DNA from: Bernardetia sp. MNP-M8
Lineage (GTDB): Bacteria > Bacteroidota > Bacteroidia > Cytophagales > Bernardetiaceae
Direction: 5' to 3'
Assembly: GCF_037126285.1 (NCBI RefSeq)
Contig: NZ_CP147012.1
Coordinates: 1,860,001 to 1,924,000, forward strand
DNA length: 64,000 nt
Notes under the pieces: model-generated
The model's database searches: none
The model's input: only the letters and a program-made list of their open reading frames with translations
What the model was told of the DNA's origin: nothing
Made by a program: the position numbers and the translations under genes
Part shown: piece by piece, positions 1 through 8,652 of the stretch
How positions within the stretch are numbered: position 1 is the stretch's first letter
Layout: every line of letters begins with the position of its first letter

Positions 1-1826
1 ACAAAACCGCTGTACAAATTACAATATTCAGTCTTACGATTGCTTTTTTGGATAAAATAGACCCAAAACTTTTATGGGAAGATTTTCATTTCAAAAATTT
101 AAAGGAAGAGAATATTACAGAAAAAAGTTTTTTTGAGTGGACTACAACAACAAACAAAAGATTTGATTTAATTATTGGTAATCCTCCATTTAACCATGAT
201 AAATCAAAACATAAAAAGTTTAAAAATTACAAAACGAAAGAAATAACGCCTTATAAAGAACAAATAACTGACTTCGATTATTTAAGTAAAGTTCCTGATA
301 ATTTTGCCTTTTATTTTTTAGAATTTAGTCGTTATTTACTTAATACAGATAGTAAATTATGTTTGGTTATTCCTACGACACTTCTTTTGTATAGTCCTCA
401 AGCTACTTCTCAAAAATATCGTCAAGCCTTGCTAGAAAAAACGAATGTAGAGAAGATATTTGATTTTACTCATTTAAGAGAAGTTTTATTTAGAAAGTCG
501 GTAAATACTGTAAAACTATCAAGTTCTAAGAATTCTAATAATGGTAGAACAGCAGTTTCAGTTACTGTTTTGAATAATAAAGAACCTCAAAAAAAGGATA
601 TAGAACATATTGTAGTCAAACGTCTTTTTGAAACAGAGAAAAAAAAGCGTTTTGAAATAGATGAATATGATAGACATAGTGTAAAATGGCAATGGGCATA
701 CAATTATTCATTTATTTGGAAATGTAATCTTTTAGGAGGTGGAAGGCTATTTCATCTTGCATATAGATTGAGTTTGTTAGATAACTTGAAGAGTTTTATT
801 GATGAGAGAAAAGAAGAAAATAATGAATGGATTTTTCAAGATGGATATAAAGACTTTGTTGCTGATGATAAACTAGGAATAGTAGAATATATATATAACA
901 GGGATAAAGTTTCTAAAATAGAAAATGGAAACATTATTTGTAGTAATAAAGAAGTTCGAAAGTTTTTTAAAACTCCTCGTCCTAAAAAATTATATGAATT
1001 GCCTTTAATTATAATTCATAAGAAAATAGGAGAGAATCATTTACCGATAGGAATTAAAGAAAGTCATGAGGATGAATATTTAGTATTTCCAAGCAGTTTC
1101 GTTGGAATTCATGCCCCTAAAAAAGATTATGAGAAATTAAAACATATATATGAACGATTTATTAAATATCCTTATACTTATCTTTTTTGGATGGTAGTAA
1201 ATAGTTCTGCAAGTCTAATTAGGCAAGAAACGGTTGTCAATAAAGCTGATTTAGAAACTCTACCTTTTCCACCCTTTGAAGAAGAAGAATATTTAGAATT
1301 ATCTGAAATTGAATCAATATTAAGAGATGATGTATTGAATCATTATATTCATTTAGGTAAATCTATCAAAATTGGAGATGATGGTTATGAACCATTAGAA
1401 AGAAAATTAAGAATTACTAAAAAAGAAGATAAAGTAATTTTAGGAAATTTTGGAAATACATTTTGTCTAATACTCAATGAAAGATATGCAAAAAATGAAA
1501 AATCTTGGCAAATAAAAGGCATTCATCAAACTACGAATGAAGAGGAAGTTTTGCCACAAGGTTTTATTATTTATCAATTAGGTTTTGGCGAAAATAAAGA
1601 TTTATCTATTTCTAACATTGATGAAAAAATCTTAAAAAATCTTGTTTATGATACTCAAACAAGTAGAGGAGCTATTTTTACAAGGTCAATCAGATTGTAT
1701 GAACACATAGATGGATATGATTCTGTTTTTCTAATTAAGCCTAGTAATATCCGTTATTGGTTGCCTTCAATTGCTATTAAAGATGCAGGTTATACTTTTC
1801 AAGACCTAAAAAAATCTGGATTCTGA
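1..1826 (+). CDS. N6-adenine DNA methyltransferase of a restriction-modification system, 5'-truncated by the window edge
   Basis: The reading frame is open from the left edge (frame of base 3) and the TTG at 48 is internal, so the true start lies outside. The visible part begins with a stretch reading TAVQITIFSLTIAFLD, which resembles the segment before motif IV in Eco57I-like amino-methyltransferases. Motif IV, NPPF, lies at 180-191 within DLIIGNPPFN. This is the catalytic motif that places the target adenine. The SAM-binding motif I is off the window. About 500 residues follow NPPF and probably include the target recognition region. The gene ends in a one-base overlap with the next gene, a tight translational coupling. 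Expected role: methylate a specific DNA site to protect the host. Whether this protein also cuts DNA (type IIG) cannot be told from the fragment. Family assignment is good; specificity is unknown. Confidence 0.85.
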   Translation, partial: KTAVQITIFSLTIAFLDKIDPKLLWEDFHFKNLKEENITEKSFFEWTTTTNKRFDLIIGNPPFNHDKSKHKKFKNYKTKEITPYKEQITDFDYLSKVPDNFAFYFLEFSRYLLNTDSKLCLVIPTTLLLYSPQATSQKYRQALLEKTNVEKIFDFTHLREVLFRKSVNTVKLSSSKNSNNGRTAVSVTVLNNKEPQKKDIEHIVVKRLFETEKKKRFEIDEYDRHSVKWQWAYNYSFIWKCNLLGGGRLFHLAYRLSLLDNLKSFIDERKEENNEWIFQDGYKDFVADDKLGIVEYIYNRDKVSKIENGNIICSNKEVRKFFKTPRPKKLYELPLIIIHKKIGENHLPIGIKESHEDEYLVFPSSFVGIHAPKKDYEKLKHIYERFIKYPYTYLFWMVVNSSASLIRQETVVNKADLETLPFPPFEEEEYLELSEIESILRDDVLNHYIHLGKSIKIGDDGYEPLERKLRITKKEDKVILGNFGNTFCLILNERYAKNEKSWQIKGIHQTTNEEEVLPQGFIIYQLGFGENKDLSISNIDEKILKNLVYDTQTSRGAIFTRSIRLYEHIDGYDSVFLIKPSNIRYWLPSIAIKDAGYTFQDLKKSGF

Positions 1827-2563
1827 TGATAGAAGATTTCAATCAATTAGAAGGTTATGAACCTATAAAAGAGATTGTTCAACTTATAGAAAATAGGTTG
1901 GATGATTTTGCAGCTTCCTCAACACTTCGCAAACAGACAGCTAAAACTACAGGAGAAGGACAACACTCTACAGCTTATTTTAAATTTATGTCAAAAGAAG
2001 ATAGTATTTACAGTTTTTGTAGAGAAGTTTCTCAAAAAGGTAGTTCTTCTGTTGATTTTGGAATTTATGATAAAGACACAGACGATTTAATGTTTACAGT
2101 AGAAGCAAAGGTGTTGCCTACTCCTAAAAAAGGAAATAGAGATGAACACGAATATATTTATAGAAATCAAGGAAATGGTGCAGCAATAGAAAGGTTTAAA
2201 CACGAATTTCACGGACTAGACGATAATAAAGATTTATTACCTCACAATGCTATTTTAGCCTACATAAAAGAAGAAGATTATAAATATTGGCTAGAAAAAA
2301 TTAATGGGTGGATAAAGGATTCTAATTGGAATAAAGAAAGCTTGTATTTAAAATTCTTTTCAGAAGAGATAATAAAGAATCATCAAATGGATTTTAAAGA
2401 ATTAGTAAAGAAAAGTGTCTTGATAGAAAATACTACTGAAAATCTAAAATTAAAATACTCTACAAAAGAAAATATTTTGCAGTCTGTACATCGTCGTAAA
2501 AGTGGAGCAACTGTTCATTTACATCATTTTTGGATAATTGTTCCTAATTTAAAGAAAAAGTGA
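1826..2563 (+). CDS. Probable PD-(D/E)XK restriction endonuclease partner of the methyltransferase
   Basis: The ATG shares its A with the last base of the upstream TGA stop, so the two genes are surely co-translated. The 245-residue protein has no family I can name. It contains a segment VDFGIYDKDTDDLMFTVEAK at residues 76-95, which fits a PD-(D/E)XK nuclease core: Asp77 on one strand, then Glu93-x-Lys95 on the next hydrophobic strand. A basic, glycine-rich stretch (NQGNGAAIERFK) follows near residues 114-125. There is no signal peptide or membrane segment. Seen: the motif and the overlap with a methylase. Inferred: it is the cutting subunit of the same restriction-modification system. A modification accessory or a DNA-binding subunit is the alternative. 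No neighbouring genes of other defence systems are visible. Confidence 0.6.
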   Translation: MIEDFNQLEGYEPIKEIVQLIENRLDDFAASSTLRKQTAKTTGEGQHSTAYFKFMSKEDSIYSFCREVSQKGSSSVDFGIYDKDTDDLMFTVEAKVLPTPKKGNRDEHEYIYRNQGNGAAIERFKHEFHGLDDNKDLLPHNAILAYIKEEDYKYWLEKINGWIKDSNWNKESLYLKFFSEEIIKNHQMDFKELVKKSVLIENTTENLKLKYSTKENILQSVHRRKSGATVHLHHFWIIVPNLKKK

Positions 2564-2581
2564 TTGATAAAAACCATAAAA

Positions 2582-2627
2582 AACCTCATTAATCCTTCCC
2601 AAAAAAAGAGAAAAGAAAAATGAGGTT
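2582..2627. terminator. Convergent terminator between the R-M operon and clpB
   Basis: A 9-bp stem (AACCTCATT at 2582-2590, AATGAGGTT at 2619-2627) encloses an A-rich loop of 28 bases, and both sides are flanked by A or T runs. It lies between two convergent genes and could serve both. The long loop lowers confidence. Confidence 0.5.
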
Positions 2628-2651
2628 CTAAAAAATCGTATAAAGAAAAAC

Positions 2652-5267
2652 TTACTCTTCAAAAACAGAATTTACAAAAGCAATTTTTCCATCTTCCAAA
2701 ACTACACCCACAGGCGAATCTTTCGTTACTTTTCCTGCTAGTATTTCTTTTGAAAGTTCGTTTAAGATTTCTCGTTGAACAACTCTTTTGAGTGGTCTTG
2801 CTCCAAATTGTGGGTCATAACCAATCTTTCCGATATAATCTAAGGCTTCTTTCGAAACTTCTAAAGTGATTCCGTTTTCGTCTAATCGCTTCTGAACTTG
2901 CTTTAATTGTAAATCTACAATCTGACGAATTTCTAATCTTGAAAGTGGTTTGAAGATTAAGACTTCATCAATACGATTCAAAAATTCTGGTCGCATACTC
3001 GCTTTCAAAAGCTCTGTAACTTGTATTTTTGTATCCTCATAAAGTTGTTCTACTTGCTCATCTGTTTTTTCAGTAGCAAGTGCAAAATTATTTTGAATAA
3101 TCTGCGAACCTGTGTTTGAAGTCATGATGACAATCGTATTTTTGAAATTCGCTATTCTGCCTTTATTATCAGTCAGTCTTCCATCATCCAAAACTTGTAA
3201 CAAAATATTGAAAACGTCTGGGTGTGCTTTCTCAATTTCATCAAGTAAAATAACACTATACGGTTTTCTACGAACAGCTTCGGTAAGTTGCCCACCTTCA
3301 TCATAACCCACATACCCAGGAGGTGCACCAATCAAACGGCTTACACTATGGCGTTCTTGGTATTCCGACATATCAATTCTGACCATTGCATCATCGTCAT
3401 TAAACAAATATTCAGCTAAGGCTTTGGCAAGTTCTGTTTTTCCTACGCCTGTTGTTCCCAAAAATATAAACGAACCTATCGGACGATTTGGGTCTTGAAC
3501 GCCTGCACGACTTCTACGCACCGCATCAGAAACAGCTTGAATAGCTTCGCTTTGTCCTGCTACTCGTCTTCCTAACTCAGCTTCTAAGTTTAATAATTTT
3601 TCTTTATCACCTTGCAGCATTTTAGTAACTGGAATACCTGTCCATTTTGAAACCACTTCAGCAATATTTTCAGCCGTTACAATTTCTTTGAGCATTGATT
3701 CTTCTGTTTCTTGCTGCTCATGTTTTTTCTGTAATTCTTCTAATTTCTGTTCTGCATCTGTAATTTTCCCATAACGAATTTCGGCCACTTTTCCATAATC
3801 TCCTGCTCGTTCGGCTTGTTCAGCTTGTATTCTAAGATTTTCTAGTTCTTTTTTGGTTTCTCTTATTCCATCTATTGCACCTTTTTCAGATTCCCAACGT
3901 CCCATGAGTGCATCTTGTGTAGTGCGAAGGTCTGCAATTTCTCTTGAAAGTAATGTATTTTTTTCTTTGTCACCTTCTCTTCTTATTGCTTCTCTTTCAA
4001 TTTCAAGTTGCATTACTTTTCTACGAATCTCATCTAATTCTTGAGGCATAGAATTCATTTCTATTCTCAATTTTGCTGCTGCTTCATCCATTAAATCAAT
4101 TGCTTTATCTGGTAATTGACGGTCTGGAATATAACGATGAGAAAGTTGTGCTGCTGCAATCAAAGCATCGTCTTTTATCTGAACCCCATGATGCAATTCA
4201 TATTTTTCCTTGATTCCACGCAAAATAGAAATAGCATCTTGTACGCTTGGTTCATCTACTGTAACGGTTTGAAAACGGCGTTCTAGAGCTTTGTCTTTCT
4301 CAATATATTTTTGATATTCTTTGAGTGTTGTCGCTCCGATTGCACGAAGTTCGCCACGAGCCAAAGCAGGCTTTAATAAATTGGCTGCATCCATTGCCGA
4401 ATCTCCCCCTGCACCTGCACCGATAAGCGTATGAATTTCATCAATAAATAAAATGATTTCTCCGTCAGAATCTGTAACTTCTTTGATGACAGATTTTAAA
4501 CGCTCTTCGAACTCTCCTTTATATTTTGCTCCTGCAACGAGCATTCCCAAATCCAAAGAAGCAATTACAACTGACTTCAAATTTTCTGGAACATCGCCAT
4601 CAACAACACGCTGTGCCAAGCCTTCAATAATTGCCGTTTTTCCTACCCCTGGTTCTCCAATAAGCATCGGATTATTTTTGGTTCTTCTTGAAAGAATTTG
4701 TAGAACTCTACGAATTTCATCATCACGACCAATAACTGGGTCTATTTTTCCTTTTCGTGCAAGTTCTGTCAAATTATTAGAATAACGCTCTAAAGAACGA
4801 TATTTTGATTCTGCATTTGGGTCAGTTACTTTACGCCCTCCACGAAGTTCTTTGATTGCTCTTACCAAATTATCTTCATTGAAACCAACTTCACGCATGA
4901 GGTCAGCCGTTTTGTCTTTTCCTTTCAAAAGTCCTAAAAGAATATGTTCAACGGCTATAAATTCATCTTTGAATGTTTTGAGATAATTTTCAGCTTCACG
5001 AATGGCAGCATGAGAATCGTTAGATAAATATGGGTCTGCACCACTTGATTTTGGATAAGAAACCATGTATTCGTCCAAAACTTGATTGAGAAGAGTTACA
5101 TTGACTTCTAATTTACTGACCAAAAACTTTGTCATATTTTCATCAGCGTCTAAAGCAGCTTTCAAAATATGACCTGTCTGAATGATTTGTTGTTGCGAAC
5201 TTGTCGCAATTGTTGAGGCTTTCTGAACTACGTCTTGTGCCTTTATAGTGAATTTATTAAAGTTCAT
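2652..5267 (-). CDS. clpB: ATP-dependent disaggregase chaperone ClpB
   Basis: The 871-residue protein matches the usual ClpB length. An N-terminal Clp repeat domain (about residues 1-145) precedes the first AAA+ domain with Walker A GEPGVGKT near residue 205 and Walker B LFIDEIH. The charged M-domain coiled coil (about 410-530) separates it from the second AAA+ domain, with Walker A GTTGVGKT and the GYVGYDEGG pore-loop region. The C-terminal domain contains FGARPLKR. The presence of the M domain and the absence of a ClpP-binding loop motif separate it from ClpA/ClpC. It rescues aggregated proteins in the cytosol together with DnaK. It appears monocistronic: a terminator follows it, and 437 bp separate its start from hemA. 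A near-perfect palindrome lies about 50-70 bases upstream of the start and may take part in its regulation. Confidence 0.98.
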   Translation of the reverse strand: MNFNKFTIKAQDVVQKASTIATSSQQQIIQTGHILKAALDADENMTKFLVSKLEVNVTLLNQVLDEYMVSYPKSSGADPYLSNDSHAAIREAENYLKTFKDEFIAVEHILLGLLKGKDKTADLMREVGFNEDNLVRAIKELRGGRKVTDPNAESKYRSLERYSNNLTELARKGKIDPVIGRDDEIRRVLQILSRRTKNNPMLIGEPGVGKTAIIEGLAQRVVDGDVPENLKSVVIASLDLGMLVAGAKYKGEFEERLKSVIKEVTDSDGEIILFIDEIHTLIGAGAGGDSAMDAANLLKPALARGELRAIGATTLKEYQKYIEKDKALERRFQTVTVDEPSVQDAISILRGIKEKYELHHGVQIKDDALIAAAQLSHRYIPDRQLPDKAIDLMDEAAAKLRIEMNSMPQELDEIRRKVMQLEIEREAIRREGDKEKNTLLSREIADLRTTQDALMGRWESEKGAIDGIRETKKELENLRIQAEQAERAGDYGKVAEIRYGKITDAEQKLEELQKKHEQQETEESMLKEIVTAENIAEVVSKWTGIPVTKMLQGDKEKLLNLEAELGRRVAGQSEAIQAVSDAVRRSRAGVQDPNRPIGSFIFLGTTGVGKTELAKALAEYLFNDDDAMVRIDMSEYQERHSVSRLIGAPPGYVGYDEGGQLTEAVRRKPYSVILLDEIEKAHPDVFNILLQVLDDGRLTDNKGRIANFKNTIVIMTSNTGSQIIQNNFALATEKTDEQVEQLYEDTKIQVTELLKASMRPEFLNRIDEVLIFKPLSRLEIRQIVDLQLKQVQKRLDENGITLEVSKEALDYIGKIGYDPQFGARPLKRVVQREILNELSKEILAGKVTKDSPVGVVLEDGKIAFVNSVFEE

Positions 5268-5315
5268 AATTGAATGTTTTTAGTAGTTTTAAGTATTTGT
5301 TTTCTGATTGAATAC

Positions 5316-5337
5316 ATCGCACCTTAAAAGGTACGAT
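5316..5337. promoter_or_regulatory. Palindrome in the clpB upstream region, candidate operator or leader hairpin
   Basis: ATCGCACCTT (5316-5325), two As, then AAGGTACGAT (5328-5337) form a 10-2-10 inverted repeat with one mismatch, about 50 bases before the clpB start codon. It is richer in G+C than its surroundings. It does not match the CIRCE element. It could bind a heat-shock regulator or fold in the mRNA leader; the function is inferred from position only. Confidence 0.4.
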
Positions 5338-5553
5338 ACATTTTTTGTAAGCTAAAGTGTACGCTACATATATATTACATTCTTATCAAAAGCTATACAA
5401 ATATCTCAAAACTGACTTTTTGGCTAGTTGTATTCAATTTAAAACTTCAATAGTAGAAATTTGTTTTTAAATAGTGTCACATTGACACTTACATTGTTTT
5501 CAAAAACTAATACTTTCTTATTTTCTATGTCATATTGTCGTTTTTTCGAAAAG

Positions 5554-5587
5554 AAAAAACCCACATTCAAAGAATATAGGTTTTTTT
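5554..5587 (-). terminator. Intrinsic terminator of hemA
   Basis: On the minus strand a stem of about 15 bp, with two G-U pairs and a loop of three or four bases, ends in a run of T. It lies about 120 bases past the hemA stop. A runs on one side and T runs on the other mean it could work in both directions, but only hemA points at it. Confidence 0.75.
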
Positions 5588-5704
5588 ATGCACTTATGAA
5601 AAACTATTACCGTCCGTAGTAACGAACAGTATTAGGTTAAAATTGTTTAAGGAAGAACAAAAAAAAGGTGTTTTTTTGAAAAAAAAATTAATCAAAACAA
5701 AGTT

Positions 5705-7030
5705 TTATACTTTTTCATCTTGTTCTAGGTTGAACAAATCATTCAAAACATCGACTAATGTTTCTGCTTCTCCACGCTTACAAGCTGCTTTAAGCTGAAT
5801 GACAGGAAGTTTAATTATTTTTTGCATTATTCCTTTTGTTATCATTTCTATTTTTTCTATTTCTTTTTCGTCTAAGTTTTTCAAATGACGATTTATTTCT
5901 TCTTTTCTGATTTGCTCTAACGCATTTTTCAGACGATGAATAGTAGGCGAAACTATCATTTCTTTACTCCAATCTTCAAATCCTTGTATTGCTTCATCGA
6001 TGATAGATTGGACATGTGGAATAGCTGATTTTCTACGTTCTATTACCTCTGCTGTACGATTTTGTATTTGATCGATGTTATATACCATAACATGAGCAAT
6101 CTGTTCTACCTCTGGCTCAATACTTCTAGGAACAGACAAGTCAATGAAATATTTGAAACGAATATCTTGTACTTCTTCTACTAATTTCTTTGTCAAAATT
6201 GGTTCATTGGCAGCCACTGAACAAATTATAACATCTGCTTTTTTGACCTCTTCTTTTAGGTTTTCTATTCTTGCTACTTCAAATCCCTCTGCATTTGCAA
6301 ACTCCTTTGCTTTTTCGAAAGTACGATTCATAACTGTTACAGTATGATAATCAGTGGCATCTAGGTTTCGAACTACATCTCCTCCAATTTCTCCTACTCC
6401 AATAACCAAAATTTTTGGTTGAAGAACCGTTTGTGCAAGTTCAGAGGTCATTTCTGCTGCTGCATAGGCTACAGAAGCAGCTCCATCTCTAAAACTTGTC
6501 TCTTGTGCCACACGCTTGTTTGTAAAGAAAATGGTATGCAAAAGACGATGTAAAAATGGACTTGCAAGGTTCAAGTCTGCGCTATATTGATAGGATTTTT
6601 TTACTTGATTACTAATTTGAATATCTCCAATTACTTGTGATTCTAATCCCATTGAAACCGAAAAAAGATGTTGTACAGCTTCTTTATGCTCTTCAATAGA
6701 TTGGAAATAAGGAAAGTAGCTTTCAGAATCTGAAAGTCCCTTTTGAGTAATAAGTAATGCAATTAGCTTTTGAGAGAGTGGCTTAGAAGATGAAAAAGGA
6801 CAGGCTTTAGGAATATTTGAAGTTGCATTTGCAACACTATTTTCTGGTAAACTATAATAAATTTCTGTCCTATTACAGGTAGAAAGCACAAAAAGCTCAC
6901 TCAAAGCAAACATCTCAGAAGCCTTTTGCAAAAAGCTATGGCACTCTGTTTCACTCAAAGATAATTTTTCACGTACTTCGACAGGAGCAGTTTTATAATT
7001 TATGGTTAAAGCCTTGAAATTCAGTTGCAT
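5705..7030 (-). CDS. hemA: Glutamyl-tRNA reductase
   Basis: This enzyme reduces glutamyl-tRNA(Glu) with NADPH to glutamate-1-semialdehyde, the first committed step of C5-pathway tetrapyrrole synthesis. The N-terminal catalytic domain carries the signature LSTCNRTEIY with the catalytic Cys at residue 52. The NADPH-binding Rossmann motif GVGEIGGDVV follows near residue 210, and the C-terminal helical dimerisation domain holds the usual RGEAETL stretch. At 441 residues it is slightly longer than typical because of an insertion of about 20 residues after the Cys motif (SVANATSNIPKACPF region). The start ATG has a candidate promoter box 28-35 bases upstream. No other haem genes are adjacent. Confidence 0.97.
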   Translation of the reverse strand: MQLNFKALTINYKTAPVEVREKLSLSETECHSFLQKASEMFALSELFVLSTCNRTEIYYSLPENSVANATSNIPKACPFSSSKPLSQKLIALLITQKGLSDSESYFPYFQSIEEHKEAVQHLFSVSMGLESQVIGDIQISNQVKKSYQYSADLNLASPFLHRLLHTIFFTNKRVAQETSFRDGAASVAYAAAEMTSELAQTVLQPKILVIGVGEIGGDVVRNLDATDYHTVTVMNRTFEKAKEFANAEGFEVARIENLKEEVKKADVIICSVAANEPILTKKLVEEVQDIRFKYFIDLSVPRSIEPEVEQIAHVMVYNIDQIQNRTAEVIERRKSAIPHVQSIIDEAIQGFEDWSKEMIVSPTIHRLKNALEQIRKEEINRHLKNLDEKEIEKIEMITKGIMQKIIKLPVIQLKAACKRGEAETLVDVLNDLFNLEQDEKV

Positions 7031-7057
7031 AGTAGGTGTTATTTTTATTCTATACTA

Positions 7058-7065
7058 CAAAATTA
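7058..7065 (-). promoter_or_regulatory. Candidate hemA promoter -7 box
   Basis: On the minus strand this reads TAATTTTG, a match to the Bacteroidota -7 consensus TAnnTTTG, placed so that transcription would begin about 20 bases before the hemA ATG. The base triplet at the expected -33 position is TTT rather than TTG, so support is partial. Confidence 0.4.
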
Positions 7066-7272
7066 CTACGCAAAGAACTATAAGTAAAATCATTTGTTCT
7101 TTTTGCACCTTATTTAGAATTAATACAAATAAATGACATAGCTAATTCCTAAAAATATATTCATTTTTTATAAAAAGATACACAATGTACTAAAAAATAG
7201 CATCGTTATTGATTTAATATTAATTACTACTGATTATACCTACTGTTTTTAGTCAGTAGATTGTTAATTGCT

Positions 7273-7280
7273 TATATTTG
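7273..7280 (+). promoter_or_regulatory. Candidate -7 box for the 7390 gene
   Basis: The sequence TATATTTG matches TAnnTTTG and lies about 110 bases before the ATG at 7390. No clear TTG is present at the expected -33 distance, so this is a tentative call. Confidence 0.35.
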
Positions 7281-7389
7281 TGAATCTTAAAACTATTTAT
7301 GATATAGAGTTTTAAACAAATTTAGAGTTTTGCCTATCCAAAAGTTAGATAAAAATTATTTTAATTTACATATTTAATAATTTCTTACA

Positions 7390-8574
7390 ATGAAGTTAAA
7401 TAAATTTACTCATTTCTTTTTTTTCAAGAAAACATTTTTGTTGATATGTATTCTTGTTTTTGCAGGTTCTTTCTTGTGTTTAGCACAAAATGAAACGAAA
7501 AAGGAGGAAAAAAAACCTGTTAAGATTGCCAAATATTTCTATAAAAAATTGGATGGACAGCTTGGTGACCAACGTATAGAGTTTGATTTGATGCGTTTTG
7601 GTTCTACCTTAGAAGGACATTTTTATTTTTTAGATAAGGAAGAAAAAGGAACTATCAGAGGAACAATTTCTGAAACGGGGCGTGTCTCCTTAGAAGAAAT
7701 TGAAGGAAATACAGCAGAAGGTGAGCCAAATGTAGTTGGTTTTTTTGATGGAAAATTTATGTCTCCTACAGAAATTGCAGGTACTTGGCATTCGTTTGAT
7801 GGTGAGCAGTATAATACATTTACTGTAAAAGAAAATTATCCAGAAAAATCATCTAGTTTTTGGGTGGTTCACGAAGGCAGAAGTTATAGTGGTACAGCTA
7901 CTGTTGATTTGGTGTATATAGTAATGGGAGAAGAAAAGCATAAAGCAACTGCCGAAAAAATCAATGCTTTTATTAATAGTCATATCTTAAATTATGACCA
8001 TCCTAAAAGTGCTAAAAAACAGTTTGGTGACCATAGTGAATTTTTAGATGATTTTGTAAATCGTTATAAAAAGGCAAGTGAAGAAGCTCAAAAAGCAGAA
8101 GGACAAATGCCAATATGGGATAATCATCATCAAATTATCTTAGATTATAATAACCATAATATTATAGTTTTGGAGTTTATAGAAAGTGTTTTTGAAGGTG
8201 GTGCTTATGCCCATGAAAAAGTGAACTTTGTGAATTTTGACTTGGGAACAGGCAACCATATAAAATTAGAAGAGCTTTTTGAGAAAGATTTTATACCAAA
8301 ACTCACAAAAATAGCAGAAAATATTTTTCGTAATAAATATGGCTTTAAAGATATTGAAGACTTCTCAAAAGAAGGAATCAATTTTAAGGACAATAAATTT
8401 ACTTTAAATGATAATTATGCGCTTAGCAAAGGTGGAATTATATTTCGTTTTAATGAAGATGAAATTGGAGTACATTCAATGGGTTCTTTTGAGATTTTCA
8501 TTCCTTATTCAACAATCACTGACCTAGTAAAAAAAGATAGTCCATTACAAGAAATTATGGAAAATCATTATTAA
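7390..8574 (+). CDS. Secreted protein with RsiV-like DUF3298 C-terminal domain
   Basis: The 394-residue protein starts with a basic, very hydrophobic leader ending in FLCLAQ, a likely Sec signal peptide cleaved near residue 33. The N-terminal half contains beta-rich sequence about a cell-surface-sized module (GQLGDQRIEFDLMRFGSTLEGHFYF region). The C-terminal half (about 160-394) looks like the DUF4163/DUF3298 pair found in RsiV-type and other exported proteins: VNFDLGTGNHIKLEELF, then GGIIFRFNEDEIG and FEIFIPYSTI near the end. RsiV itself binds lysozyme, but no sigma factor gene is next to this one, so an anti-sigma role is not supported. It is probably a periplasmic or surface protein of unknown function. 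It stands alone, with a strong terminator 17 bases after the stop. Confidence 0.75.
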   Translation: MKLNKFTHFFFFKKTFLLICILVFAGSFLCLAQNETKKEEKKPVKIAKYFYKKLDGQLGDQRIEFDLMRFGSTLEGHFYFLDKEEKGTIRGTISETGRVSLEEIEGNTAEGEPNVVGFFDGKFMSPTEIAGTWHSFDGEQYNTFTVKENYPEKSSSFWVVHEGRSYSGTATVDLVYIVMGEEKHKATAEKINAFINSHILNYDHPKSAKKQFGDHSEFLDDFVNRYKKASEEAQKAEGQMPIWDNHHQIILDYNNHNIIVLEFIESVFEGGAYAHEKVNFVNFDLGTGNHIKLEELFEKDFIPKLTKIAENIFRNKYGFKDIEDFSKEGINFKDNKFTLNDNYALSKGGIIFRFNEDEIGVHSMGSFEIFIPYSTITDLVKKDSPLQEIMENHY

Positions 8575-8590
8575 AATAAATTGAGAGGTT

Positions 8591-8643
8591 AAAAGCTAGA
8601 TTTTAGAAGTAATGCCAAAGGTAACTTCTAAAATCTAGCTTTT
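8591..8643. terminator. Bidirectional terminator between convergent genes
   Basis: A perfect 20-bp stem (8591-8610 with 8624-8643) with a 13-base loop is flanked by A and T runs, exactly between two converging genes. It should terminate both transcripts. Confidence 0.9.
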
Positions 8644-8652
8644 AAATAAAAT

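Larger units (their letters stand above)
5268..5704. other. Intergenic region upstream of clpB, downstream of hemA
   Basis: These 437 AT-rich bases hold the hemA terminator (5554-5587), a palindrome in the clpB leader (5316-5337) and presumably the clpB promoter. I found no convincing TTG / TAnnTTTG promoter pair and no CIRCE element. No open reading frame of note is present. Confidence 0.6.
7031..7389. other. Divergent promoter region between hemA and the DUF3298-type gene
   Basis: The 359 AT-rich bases separate two divergent genes and contain one candidate promoter box for each (7058-7065 and 7273-7280). Nothing else is recognised, and there is no open reading frame with coding character. 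Confidence 0.5.
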
